This document shows positions 45,540 to 53,822 of a stretch of 60,097 bases of DNA, one piece after another (positions within the stretch are counted from its first letter, which is position 1; every line of letters begins with the position of its first letter). Source of the stretch: an uncultured Victivallis sp. GTDB taxonomy: Bacteria; Verrucomicrobiota; Lentisphaeria; Victivallales; Victivallaceae. Both the position numbers and the translations under genes were made by a program. The stretch covers positions 1 through 60,097 of the forward strand of contig CALXOA010000095.1 in NCBI GenBank assembly GCA_944389895.1, read 5' to 3'. Under the pieces are notes generated by a model that saw only the letters and a program-made list of their open reading frames with translations, was not told the DNA's origin and ran no database searches.

Positions 45540-47564
45540 TTACCGCCGCGCCATTTCGAGATATTTCCGGCACAATTCCTCGTCGTAGAGCATCTTCAGG
45601 AAGAGCCCTCCGACTACCGAACGCGCCTGGAATCCGACCTTTCGTCCATCGGTCGTCTCATACCAGTCGGTCAACGGAACCCGGTCCGGCGTCTCGTCGA
45701 GCCAGCGGTAGACCGGATCGAGCAGAGCCGCGAAATCGTCGTCGTCTCCGGTCAGCGTGGCGCTCCACAGGATCCAGTCGATCTTGGTATAGCTCCGGCG
45801 ACTGTCGAGCGGCAGACCGTAACGATTCTGTTTCGTGCGGTAGAAAGCCAGTTCACGCTTCGCGACTTCGGCGGGAAAGAGCCCGAGTCCGAGCAACCGG
45901 TCCCAGACGAGATTGTACTTCTGGCTCCAGGTTCCCGGACGGTCGAAAGCGAGCCGGTAATGGTCGCCGTCGAGCGCATCGATGCACCAGCGTTCCGCGG
46001 CATTCCGGGCGGCGGCCAGAAAGCGCTCCGCCTCCGCGGCATCCCCGAGCGCGCCGGCAATCTGCGAATAGGCACCCAATGCCAGAATCGCCTTCAACGA
46101 CAAATTCGCGTTGTGCGCGAGATGACCGGCAAAGTCATCGGTGCAGAGCTGATTTTCTGGATCATATCCCCTGGCGAGAAGATACTCGGCCCAGAGTTTC
46201 CAGGTCGCGGCATGAGCGGCAATGAACTCCTTCTCCCCGGCGAAACGCAGCAATGCTCCGGCGAGCAGCAGCATATTGCCGCACTCCTCAACCGGCATCT
46301 GATTCTCCTCGGTGTACTCTCCGCCCCCGTAGACCTGCCCGTTGGCCAATGGATAAGTTCCCAGATCATGCGGGGCAAACGGGAACTTCCAGCGATAACT
46401 TTCAGCATACTGCAGAATCGGAGTCATCATCGCCTTGAGCAGTTCCGGCTGGGTCAGCAGAAAGAGCGGCGCCGAAGGATAGGTCACATCGACCGTCGCA
46501 ATGCAGCCATTGGAAAAATTCTCCTTCGAAAAGAAGAGCGGCGTCCCATCGAGATCGATCGTCAGTTTGTGCGCTCCGATCGCCTGCCGGAATGCGAGCG
46601 CACAGAGCCGGGCGTACTTTTCTCCACCCACACGACCGGCATCCGCAAACAGCATCCGGTCATATTCGATACACTCCCGGTGAATTTCCTCAAACTCCTC
46701 CTTCACCTTGTCGAGCAGTGCAGCGAATGTCGGCGTCGAACGACGCCAGTATGCCGGAAGTTTGCGCCCGAGGTATTCGATCGACCAGACATCATCGTAG
46801 CCGAGAAACAGCCACCTTCCGATAACTCCGGTCGCGGGAAGGTCAAACGCCATCTTCACGCCGAGGCTGGTATAGCCGTTGTTGGCCCGCCGCGGCATGT
46901 CGAGACTGTCGGACGCCGGCATCGTGCCGGATTCGGCAAATCCCCGCCGCATCACCTGATTGGGTGAAATCGCAGTTTCGGGAGCAAACTCCTTCGGCAC
47001 ACCGAGATAGGAGCGCCCCCAGTCGATCCGCAAATCGTCTCCGGCGGTATGCAGAGGATTCTGCTGGGCCGAGGCAAGGCTCATCAGCTCAAAGCCTTCG
47101 TGACGGAAACGGCTCCAGGTGATCTCATCTCCGGCGCGATTGACGCAGAACTCTCCTCCGCAGTCGAAATAGAGTTCGAGGGCATGGCCGCGGCCGTCGA
47201 GGGATTCGAAGTCGAACAGAACATAGGTCACCGGACGCGACAGAATCTCCAGCCGGTGCGGCAATGCCGGAGTCAGAAACGTCAGCGTCATCCGCACCGC
47301 GGAACACTCACACTCGACAATCGTCCGGGTCGGAAGCACCTGAGGCCTCTTCTGGTCCATCACAGGAGCAAACTGCGGCCGCCCCAGAAAGGTCCGCGCT
47401 TCGCCGTCCACCCGGAAGATTCCGGCGAATCCGGCGGGCGCACCGGTCCAGTGGCAGAGCCACTCATTCAGATTGTCGGCGGGACACCAGAGGCTGAAGT
47501 AGGGATCATGAACAACCACCGGAATCGAAGCCGGACGCAGCGGGGGAAGCGTCTGTTTTTCCAT
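45540..47564 (-). CDS. GtaA/DUF4965-DUF1793-like protein
   Basis: Protein of 674 aa resembling the fungal/bacterial glutaminase A group. It opens PASIPVVVHDPYFSLWCPAD with a W-TG-PAGFAGIFRVDG segment (DUF5127/DUF4965 region). Its C-terminal half is helical like an (alpha/alpha)6 barrel: IATVDVTYPSAPLFLLTQPE, HDLGTYPLANGQVYGGGEYT, MPVEECGNMLLL and KIDWILWSATLTG. No signal peptide is visible. The family's biochemical activity is poorly settled, and a glycosidase role is possible given the barrel and setting. I start at 47564, after GGAGA; the frame extends to 47804 without support. It lies downstream of the FCD-type GntR gene on the same strand. Confidence 0.7.
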   Translation of the reverse strand: MEKQTLPPLRPASIPVVVHDPYFSLWCPADNLNEWLCHWTGAPAGFAGIFRVDGEARTFLGRPQFAPVMDQKRPQVLPTRTIVECECSAVRMTLTFLTPALPHRLEILSRPVTYVLFDFESLDGRGHALELYFDCGGEFCVNRAGDEITWSRFRHEGFELMSLASAQQNPLHTAGDDLRIDWGRSYLGVPKEFAPETAISPNQVMRRGFAESGTMPASDSLDMPRRANNGYTSLGVKMAFDLPATGVIGRWLFLGYDDVWSIEYLGRKLPAYWRRSTPTFAALLDKVKEEFEEIHRECIEYDRMLFADAGRVGGEKYARLCALAFRQAIGAHKLTIDLDGTPLFFSKENFSNGCIATVDVTYPSAPLFLLTQPELLKAMMTPILQYAESYRWKFPFAPHDLGTYPLANGQVYGGGEYTEENQMPVEECGNMLLLAGALLRFAGEKEFIAAHAATWKLWAEYLLARGYDPENQLCTDDFAGHLAHNANLSLKAILALGAYSQIAGALGDAAEAERFLAAARNAAERWCIDALDGDHYRLAFDRPGTWSQKYNLVWDRLLGLGLFPAEVAKRELAFYRTKQNRYGLPLDSRRSYTKIDWILWSATLTGDDDDFAALLDPVYRWLDETPDRVPLTDWYETTDGRKVGFQARSVVGGLFLKMLYDEELCRKYLEMARR

Positions 47565-47615
47565 GATGAAATCGTCTCCATTTGTTGATCCGGGAAAATG
47601 ATTGCTGTAATATAT

Positions 47616-47675
47616 GCGCATTCCCGCCAAAAAAAAATGCGCCGGATTGTCAATTTGATGTGATAAATCATCAAA
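47616..47675. promoter_or_regulatory. Two inverted repeats upstream of the GtaA-like gene
   Basis: GCGCATT/AATGCGC (47616-47622 and 47636-47642) and TTTGATG/CATCAAA (47654-47660 and 47669-47675) lie between the GtaA-like start and the GntR stop. On the minus strand a TTGACA follows the second repeat, but no well-spaced -10 is seen. These could be a terminator for the GntR gene or regulator sites. Confidence 0.35.
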
Positions 47676-47676
47676 A

Positions 47677-48345
47677 TCAAAGCCGGACCCGACCGGATGA
47701 GGCACACCGTGCAAGCCGTTTCCGGGCCGCCGCAATATGAGCGACCAGCAGCCGCCGGGCAAGGCGGCTGTTGCCGGCCTCCATCGCGGCGATGATCGTC
47801 TCATGTTCCCGCGTCACTCCGTCCAGCCGGCGCCTCGAGACCGCCCGGAGAGGCAACATGCTGAAAATTGTGGACAAAATCAGGCAGTTGTCGATGACCC
47901 CGCGGATCGCCGCCGAACCGCAGTGACGGCAGAGCGCCTGATGAAAAGCAAGGTCGCCCGCCTCCAGTTCCCGCAGATCCGCTCCTTCACGGCGGCGGAT
48001 CCGACAGGTCTCCTTCAATTCCGCAACCAGCTCCGGCGTCACTCCATGCCGTACGATCCGTTCAACCGCCATTCCTTCAAGCGCTTCACGAATCTCGTAA
48101 ATGTCGCAGATCTCCTCCAGAGACAGTGCACGCAGGACACAACCGGCATTCGGAGTCGATTCCGCCAGCCCGTCCTGTTCCAGCCGGATCAACGCCTCGC
48201 GCACCGGCGTACGCGAAACCTGATAACGCCGGGCCAGCTGCTCCGTCGCCAGTTTCGCCCCGGGAACGAGAAAACCATCCCGGATGTCTTCCAGGATACG
48301 CAACCGGACCAGATCGGTGGTCTGCCCCCGGGAATGTTCCTTCAT
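47677..48345 (-). CDS. GntR regulator, FadR/FCD subfamily (NanR/VanR-like)
   Basis: Regulator of 222 aa. The winged helix spans about 10-70 (LATEQLARRYQVSRTPVREA). The helical FCD domain spans about 75-215 with the metal/ligand set Asp131 and His135 (DLAFHQALCRH), His181 (REHETI) and His203 (VAHIAAARKR). The start at 48345 follows AAAGGAG; an ATG further up lacks one. It diverges from the N-acetylneuraminate lyase gene and should repress it, like NanR of enterics, through a palindrome at 48457-48468. Its own promoter carries a degenerate copy of that palindrome. Confidence 0.92.
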   Translation of the reverse strand: MKEHSRGQTTDLVRLRILEDIRDGFLVPGAKLATEQLARRYQVSRTPVREALIRLEQDGLAESTPNAGCVLRALSLEEICDIYEIREALEGMAVERIVRHGVTPELVAELKETCRIRRREGADLRELEAGDLAFHQALCRHCGSAAIRGVIDNCLILSTIFSMLPLRAVSRRRLDGVTREHETIIAAMEAGNSRLARRLLVAHIAAARKRLARCASSGRVRL

Positions 48346-48380
48346 CGCGAAGCTCCTTTCTCTGCTGATTTCCCGGTGAT

Positions 48381-48409
48381 AGTATAGCATTTTGCATCCA
48401 GAAAATCAA
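48381..48409 (-). promoter_or_regulatory. Promoter of the FCD GntR gene
   Basis: Leftward TTGATT (48404-48409) and TATACT (48381-48386) with a 17 bp spacer. TTGCATCCAG inside (48392-48401) matches 8 of 10 bases of the core TTGGATCCAA of the nanA operator, suggesting autoregulation. Confidence 0.65.
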
Positions 48410-48449
48410 TCAAAATCAGGTATTTTTCAAAAAATTTCTACAGGATTAC

Positions 48450-48478
48450 TTGAAAAATTGGATCCAATCAAGTATGAT
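48450..48478 (+). promoter_or_regulatory. nanA promoter with operator ATTGGATCCAAT
   Basis: TTGAAA (48450-48455) and TATGAT (48473-48478) with a 17 bp spacer. The perfect 12 bp palindrome ATTGGATCCAAT (48457-48468) lies inside the spacer, where bound repressor would exclude RNA polymerase. From memory, this palindrome is the one recognised by the FCD regulator VanR of Caulobacter. Confidence 0.75.
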
Positions 48479-48520
48479 TAATTGCAGAAAAAACCGCTTG
48501 CGGAAAAGGAGGATTCCACA

Positions 48521-49423
48521 ATGATGAAACGTCTCTCCGGGCTGGTTGCCGCCACCTTCACACCGTTCCGTTCCGACGACTCGCTCGATCTGGACAAAGT
48601 GCCGATGCTGGTCGACTTCGCCGTCCGGCAGAAACTTGCCGGATTGTTCGCAGTTGGCTCGACCGGTGAATTTACCGCACTGACCCTCGAGGAACGCCGG
48701 CTCACTGCGGAAGCATATCTGAAGGCCGCCGCCGGCAGGATTCCGATAATCGTCAATGTGGGAAGCTGTTCGGTCCGGGAGTCGATTCAGCTGGCGGAGC
48801 ACGCCGTCGCTCACGGTGCCGACGCTCTCTGCACCATTGCGCCCTTTTACCAGAAACCGGCTTCCGTCCGCGCGCTGGCGGAAGTGCTCAAGGCAATTGC
48901 GGCCGCATGTGACGGCAGACCCCTGTTCCTCTACCACATTCCGGTTCTCACCGGCCTCCGGCTGTCGATGCGCGAACTGCTCGAAATCGCAGCAGCGGAA
49001 ATTCCGAACTTCGCCGGGCTCAAATATACCGACGAAAACCTCTTCGAATACTGCACCTGTCTCGATTACTCCGACCGCTTCCAGATCCTGTATGGCCGCG
49101 ACGAAATGCTGCTCGGAGCACTGGCCATGGGAGCTGAAGCTGCAGTCGGCAGTACCTACAACTATCTGCCACGCCTTTACCATGAGATGATTGCCGCCTT
49201 CCGCGGCGGCGACCACAGACGGGCGCACGAACTCCAGGCGCTCACTCACGCATCCGTGAGGTTGCTCGGGAAATACGGACCGCAATCATCGAAACTCTTC
49301 ATGAAAGCCGCCGGACTGGAGATCGGCTTCGCCAGGCTCCCCGCCCTCCGGCTGCCCCGGGAACAGGGAAACGCCTTCTATCGCGACGTGGAAGCCGCCG
49401 GACTGCTGCCCTGGCTCGGCTGA
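48521..49423 (+). CDS. nanA: N-acetylneuraminate lyase
   Basis: Cytosolic aldolase of the DHDPS superfamily, 300 aa, expected to split sialic acid into N-acetylmannosamine and pyruvate. GSTGEF binds the pyruvate carboxylate, Tyr138 lies in FLYHIP, the Schiff-base Lys168 in GLKYTD, and GSTYNY marks lyases for neuraminate rather than dihydrodipicolinate synthases. The YHIP-LTG, GLKYTD and AVGSTYNYL strings look closer to animal NPL than to E. coli NanA. GGAGG sits 8 nt before the ATG at 48521. It diverges from an FCD GntR regulator. nanE and nanK are not in the window. Another 2-keto-acid aldolase function is possible. Confidence 0.85.
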   Translation: MMKRLSGLVAATFTPFRSDDSLDLDKVPMLVDFAVRQKLAGLFAVGSTGEFTALTLEERRLTAEAYLKAAAGRIPIIVNVGSCSVRESIQLAEHAVAHGADALCTIAPFYQKPASVRALAEVLKAIAAACDGRPLFLYHIPVLTGLRLSMRELLEIAAAEIPNFAGLKYTDENLFEYCTCLDYSDRFQILYGRDEMLLGALAMGAEAAVGSTYNYLPRLYHEMIAAFRGGDHRRAHELQALTHASVRLLGKYGPQSSKLFMKAAGLEIGFARLPALRLPREQGNAFYRDVEAAGLLPWLG

Positions 49424-49436
49424 TTCCAGCAGAAAA

Positions 49437-49470
49437 AGAGCGGAACTTCCGCCTGTGGGACTTCCGCTCT
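49437..49470. terminator. Bidirectional terminator
   Basis: AGAGCGGAA and TTCCGCTCT pair perfectly (9 bp) between the convergent nanA and GH5 genes. An A-run on the left end serves the leftward transcript. Confidence 0.7.
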
Positions 49471-49513
49471 CAGAAACAATTTCCCGGCACAATTTCCCGC
49501 CGGGAGAGCTTGG

Positions 49514-51043
49514 TCAGCGCCGGTTTTTCTTCATATATTTCAACAGCACCCGGCGGTTCGGCGTATCGCCGATCCGGGTGGTGTCATTGCGGTCGGAACC
49601 GATTTCGGCATCCCATCCGTCATACTCGCGGAACGCATGGTAGGTCCAATCCCAGCCGTACTTCTCGAAGATGGAAATCACGTCATCCAGCCACTGCTGC
49701 GAATTGGGCGCCCATCGCGCGACGCCGAACTCCCCGACGTAGATCGGCACGTTGTACTTCTTCTGGAAATCGATCACCGGCTGCATGATCTTCTCCAGCT
49801 CGTCCCGGTTGTACTCCTTCTTCCCAATCACCCCCGGATAGACGATGTTGGAGGGACGGTTGTGGACCCCCTGATGCGTGTATTCGCCCGGCGTGTAGAA
49901 ATGGAAACTGTAAACCACGTTGGGAACATTGATCGGCTGAAGATATTCAAACGCCGCCGGACTGCCCCAGCCAGCCGATTCGACGATGATCGGTTTCTCC
50001 GGATCCACTTCGCGGATCGCCTTGCCGATCTTCTCGGCAAGACGGTTCCAATCGAGACCGCCGTCGGGCGAATAGACGTAGTTCTCTTCGCGCGGCTCAT
50101 TCAGCAGATCGTATCCCCAGATCGCCGGTTCATCCTTGTACTTTGCGGCAATCTCCCGCCAGATGTCGGTCAGCAGCTGCTGCATCTTCGGGTCCCAGCT
50201 CAACTGGTTGCTGAGCAGCGCATTCAAACTGGTTCCCGGCCCGACGTGCATGTCGATCAGGAGTTTCACACCGTACTTGCGCGCCAGAGGGATGGTCCGG
50301 TCAAGCCGTTCCAGGTTGCGCCGGATGATTTCGCGGAAACCGGCTTCGGTGGTATGATCTCCATTGCCGCGGCTGATCTGGAAACGCATCAGATTCGCAT
50401 TCCAGACATCCCGAAGTTCCCGGAACGCCGCTTCGGAAAGATCGTGGCCTGACATCACTCCACGGAACTGCGTCTCCTTCTGAACCGGCGACTTTCCGAT
50501 CGTATCGAGTTTGACCGGCGCGGGCAATGGAACCCGGGTCAATTTCACATCGTCGATCCAGACCGTTCCCGTGGCCGCCTGCAACCCGATGCAGAGCGTG
50601 ATCGAATTGAGTGACTGGGGCATCCGGTAATAGACGCTGAATTTCTTCCAGTCATAAGTTCCAAGTTCCTTGACCTGATCGGGATTGGCGCTGATGTTGT
50701 CTCCGAAGTTGAGCCCCATCATCAACTTCGGACCGAGGTAGGAGAGTCGCGGCTTGCCGACCTTCTCCGCCTTCATCCACCCCTCGAGCACCACGGCGCG
50801 CCCGCGGACTTCGTCGGGATCGATTCGGATCGAGATCAGCTGAGAGTCCTTTGAATCATCCACATGGAACCGGACACCACCGGTCCCGTTACGCCCCCCT
50901 GCCGGATCGTAAAACGCCTTGCCGCTACTCCAGCGCCCCGCCTCTTCCGGTGAATTGAAGTCGCTCTGGAACACGACCTCCGGCCCGGCCGCCCCAAGCG
51001 CGACTCCCGCCGCCAACACCAGCAGTTGCAAACATCTCTTCAT
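49514..51043 (-). CDS. Secreted GH5 glycoside hydrolase, stand-alone
   Basis: Exported beta-glycanase of 509 aa. A signal peptide covers about 1-18 and a CBM-like sandwich about 22-175. The GH5 barrel has NANLMRFQI, LLIDMHVGPGTS, acid/base Glu316 in YDLLNEP, VVYSFHFYTPGEYTHQG and nucleophile Glu438 in YVGEFGVARW. The tail is EKYGWDWTYHAFREYDGWD. Unlike the other GH5 genes it has neither a pilin nor a regulator beside it. The promoter is at 51195-51223 and the transcript ends at the terminator shared with nanA. The glycan-binding loops resemble the first GH5 of cassette d. Confidence 0.88.
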   Translation of the reverse strand: MKRCLQLLVLAAGVALGAAGPEVVFQSDFNSPEEAGRWSSGKAFYDPAGGRNGTGGVRFHVDDSKDSQLISIRIDPDEVRGRAVVLEGWMKAEKVGKPRLSYLGPKLMMGLNFGDNISANPDQVKELGTYDWKKFSVYYRMPQSLNSITLCIGLQAATGTVWIDDVKLTRVPLPAPVKLDTIGKSPVQKETQFRGVMSGHDLSEAAFRELRDVWNANLMRFQISRGNGDHTTEAGFREIIRRNLERLDRTIPLARKYGVKLLIDMHVGPGTSLNALLSNQLSWDPKMQQLLTDIWREIAAKYKDEPAIWGYDLLNEPREENYVYSPDGGLDWNRLAEKIGKAIREVDPEKPIIVESAGWGSPAAFEYLQPINVPNVVYSFHFYTPGEYTHQGVHNRPSNIVYPGVIGKKEYNRDELEKIMQPVIDFQKKYNVPIYVGEFGVARWAPNSQQWLDDVISIFEKYGWDWTYHAFREYDGWDAEIGSDRNDTTRIGDTPNRRVLLKYMKKNRR

Positions 51044-51194
51044 GAATCACACCTCCGCCCGATTCCGGTTTCCTTCCCGCGGCAGAGATACGGCAATCCG
51101 GCTTCCGGCCGATCCGGAACATGCCGCCGCGGGAGACAACCGGTCTTACATGGATAAAACTCTTCCTTCGGAAAACCGAATAAGCCGCCGGGGT

Positions 51195-51223
51195 ATTTTA
51201 TCGCAGCACTCCGGACTTTTCAA
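51195..51223 (-). promoter_or_regulatory. Promoter of the stand-alone GH5 gene
   Basis: Leftward TTGAAA (51218-51223) and TAAAAT (51195-51200), spacer 17 bp. It is the only notable element in the 234 bp gap to aroC. Confidence 0.6.
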
Positions 51224-51277
51224 GTGAAACAACGGGGAAAAAAAGATTTTCCAGCTTATCGGCAGGGAAAAACCGGT

Positions 51278-52333
51278 TCAGATCCGCGCACAGCGGTTGC
51301 GGAGAGCAAGGTCGGCGAGAACCAGCGCCGTCATCGCCTCGACAACCGGCACGGCACGCGGAACCAGGCAGGGATCATGGCGACCGAGTACCTCGATCTC
51401 CGCCGGTTTGCCGTCCGTATTGATCGTCGTCTGCCGCCGGGCGATGGAACTGGTCGGCTTCATCGCCGCCCGCAGGCGGATCACATCGCCGTTGGAAATT
51501 CCCCCCAGCACTCCGCCTGCATGGTTCGAAGCGAAACCATCCGGCAGGATCGGATCGTTGTTCCCGCTGCCGCGCAACAGCGACGCGTCAAACCCGTCGC
51601 CGATCTCGACCCCCTTGATTCCACCGATCGACATCACCGCATGGGCCAGCAAAGCATCGAGCTTGTCAAAGACCGGTTCCCCCCAGCCGGCAGGAACCCC
51701 GAGAGCTTCGCAGAGGATATGGCCGCCGACACTGTCGCGGTCGGCCTGCGCCCGGCGAATTGCATCGATCATCCGTTCCGCGGCCGACGCATCCGGCGAG
51801 CGCACGATGTTTTTTTCGACTTCGTTCCAATCGATGGTTTCGGCATATACGCCGCCGATCATCACGGCACAGGCGCGCACCGTGACGCCGAACTCCTTCA
51901 GGACCATCTTCGCCACGGCTCCGGCGGCGACACGCGCCGCGGTCTCACGCCCGGAAGAGCGGCCACCGCCGCGATAGTCGCGGATGCCGTATTTCCGGGT
52001 AAAACCGAGATCGGCGTGACCGGGGCGGAAGAGTGTCGCGATCTTGCTGTAATCCTGACTGCGCTGATCGGTGTTGCGGATCAACATCGCCAGACTTGTA
52101 CCGGTGGACACCCCTTCAAACACGCCGGAGAGAATCTCCACCCGATCCCTCTCTTTACGCATCGTACTGACCTTCGACTGCCCGGGACGGCGGCGATCGA
52201 GATCACGCTGGATCAGTGTCTCGTCGATCCGGATGCCGGCAGGGACACCATCCACAATTACTCCCAGTGCGGGCCCGTGCGATTCGCCGAAGGTGGTCAA
52301 CCTGAAGATTTCACCAAAGCTGTTGCCGCTCAT
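51278..52333 (-). CDS. aroC: Chorismate synthase
   Basis: Cytosolic FMN-dependent enzyme converting 5-enolpyruvylshikimate 3-phosphate to chorismate, the last shikimate step. The 351 aa carry the family signatures FGESHGPALGVIVDG, RPGHADLGFTRKYG, YRGGGRSSGRETAARVAAGA, SIGGIKGVEIG and GGISNG, then the late PCLVPRAVPVVEAM. The ATG overlaps the shikimate kinase stop by four bases, so the two are coupled. It is the last gene of the argB-aroK-aroC operon. Confidence 0.97.
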   Translation of the reverse strand: MSGNSFGEIFRLTTFGESHGPALGVIVDGVPAGIRIDETLIQRDLDRRRPGQSKVSTMRKERDRVEILSGVFEGVSTGTSLAMLIRNTDQRSQDYSKIATLFRPGHADLGFTRKYGIRDYRGGGRSSGRETAARVAAGAVAKMVLKEFGVTVRACAVMIGGVYAETIDWNEVEKNIVRSPDASAAERMIDAIRRAQADRDSVGGHILCEALGVPAGWGEPVFDKLDALLAHAVMSIGGIKGVEIGDGFDASLLRGSGNNDPILPDGFASNHAGGVLGGISNGDVIRLRAAMKPTSSIARRQTTINTDGKPAEIEVLGRHDPCLVPRAVPVVEAMTALVLADLALRNRCARI

Positions 52334-52896
52334 TTTCCGTCAAACTCCTGTTCAATGCGCGCAACCAGCAGACGCGCGTTTTCGTCGGCCGGCAACTCCC
52401 GGTCAATCGGGAACACCAGATCCGCACACTCCAGATAGGCGCGTTCACGCGCCCGGTTCAGCCGGCAAAATTCAGCAAACGGATCCGCTGCCCCGGCAAG
52501 GAAAGGGGGTAACCCATTGCGCAACACCCGCTCGAATGCCAGTTCGAACCGGATCTCCAGATAGACCGTGAAACCGAGTTCGCGCAACACGTCGCGCGCC
52601 AGGAAAGGGTTGGCCGGAACCCCGCCTCCGAGCGCGATCACCCGGACTTCCGCCCCGGAACGTGCAAGAGAGGCAACCACTTCAGCCTCGAACCGACGGA
52701 ACCCGTCTTCGCCGAGCCGCCGGAAAATCTCACGGGTGGAAAGCCGCTCCCCGCTTTTCATGAAGAAAGCATTCTCAAGCTCGGAATCGGTGTCCAGAAA
52801 AGGGACCCCATAGCGCCGGGCAAGCGCCGCGCCGAGTGTACTCTTACCGCAGTGTTTGATACCGCTGAGAACCAGCGTCCGTTGAAGCGTATCCAT
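52330..52896 (-). CDS. aroK: Shikimate kinase
   Basis: Phosphorylates shikimate at O3 with ATP. The protein of 188 aa has a P-loop of unusual form, SGIKHCGKSTLG (normally GxxGxGKST), then DTDSELE, RRLGEDGFRRFEAEVV and VIALGGGVP, the ordered motifs of the family. The lid region is around FLAGAADPF. The start at 52896 overlaps the argB stop by one base (TGATG), and its end overlaps aroC by four, so translation of all three is coupled. A longer upstream frame exists but lies inside argB. The family normally carries an Arg in the lid, not confidently placed here. Confidence 0.9.
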   Translation of the reverse strand: MDTLQRTLVLSGIKHCGKSTLGAALARRYGVPFLDTDSELENAFFMKSGERLSTREIFRRLGEDGFRRFEAEVVASLARSGAEVRVIALGGGVPANPFLARDVLRELGFTVYLEIRFELAFERVLRNGLPPFLAGAADPFAEFCRLNRARERAYLECADLVFPIDRELPADENARLLVARIEQEFDGK

Positions 52897-53783
52897 CACA
52901 TGACCGAATCCGGCCGGACAATCTGGGTTCCGACACCGTGGTCGGTGAAGATTTCCAGCAGCAACGTATGTTTCAACCGCCCGTCGATCAGGTGAACCTT
53001 GTTGATGCCGCAATTCAAAGCGTTCACGCAGCTTCTGATTTTCGGCAGCATGCCGCCGGAAAGCACCTTGGAGCGGATCAGCGACTCGATCTGATCGGTG
53101 CGGATCGTCGGAATCACAGATTTTTCATCCGCACAATCGGCCAGAATGCCGGGAACATCGCTCAAAAACACCAGTTTGCGCGCATGGATCGCTTCAGCGA
53201 CCCTGCAGGCGGCAATATCGGCATTGATGTTGTAGGTGAGCCCGTCGAGGCCGGTGCCGAGCGGGGTGACAACCGGAACCAGCCCGGCCTCAAGCGCCTC
53301 CAGGATCGGAACCACGTTGACCCCGACGATCTCGCCGACGAAACCGACGTCCTGCTTCTCGCCGGTTACCGGATCCGCCGACATCGTGCGCTCCGCCTTC
53401 AGAACATTCTTTCCGGAAATGCCGATCATCCGCCCGCCGGCCTCGTTACCGAGCCGGACCAGCTCCTGGTTGACGGTGTTGTGCAGCACATCATCGACAA
53501 TTTTGATCGTACGTTCACAGGTGAAGCGCAACCCATTGACGAACCGGACCGGAATCTCCTGCCGGCGCAGTTCAGCGGAAATCGCCTTTCCCCCGCCGTG
53601 AACGACCACCGGCTTGATGCCGATCGCCTCGAGAAGCACAATGTCGCGCATCGTGCTCCGGACCAGTTCGGGATCCTCCATCGAACTGCCGCCGAACTTC
53701 ACTACCATGATCGAATTGCGGAAGCGCTGGATATACGGAAGCGCCTCGACCAGAATATCGGCCTTTTCAATCAATGCCTGCAT
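52896..53783 (-). CDS. argB: Acetylglutamate kinase
   Basis: Second step of arginine synthesis: phosphorylation of N-acetyl-L-glutamate. The 295 aa show an N-terminal helix (LIEKADILVEALPYIQRF), typical of arginine-inhibited hexameric forms, then VVKFGGSS, VVVHGGGKAIS, LVPVVTPLG, TYNINADIAA, LVFLSDVPG and SGGMLPKI. I start at 53783 with GGAGG 8 nt upstream; a 13-codon extension to 53822 would start in the palindrome. First gene of an operon with aroK and aroC, an uncommon grouping. Confidence 0.96.
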   Translation of the reverse strand: MQALIEKADILVEALPYIQRFRNSIMVVKFGGSSMEDPELVRSTMRDIVLLEAIGIKPVVVHGGGKAISAELRRQEIPVRFVNGLRFTCERTIKIVDDVLHNTVNQELVRLGNEAGGRMIGISGKNVLKAERTMSADPVTGEKQDVGFVGEIVGVNVVPILEALEAGLVPVVTPLGTGLDGLTYNINADIAACRVAEAIHARKLVFLSDVPGILADCADEKSVIPTIRTDQIESLIRSKVLSGGMLPKIRSCVNALNCGINKVHLIDGRLKHTLLLEIFTDHGVGTQIVRPDSVM

Positions 53784-53805
53784 CTCAAAAACCTCCGGAA
53801 GTAGG

Positions 53806-53822
53806 ATGAAAACGCTTTTCAT
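53806..53822. promoter_or_regulatory. Palindrome before argB
   Basis: ATGAAAA-CGC-TTTTCAT is a 17 bp symmetric sequence 23 bp before the argB start, downstream of a TTATAT-like element read leftward. It is a candidate operator for an arginine or aromatic regulator. Confidence 0.4.
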
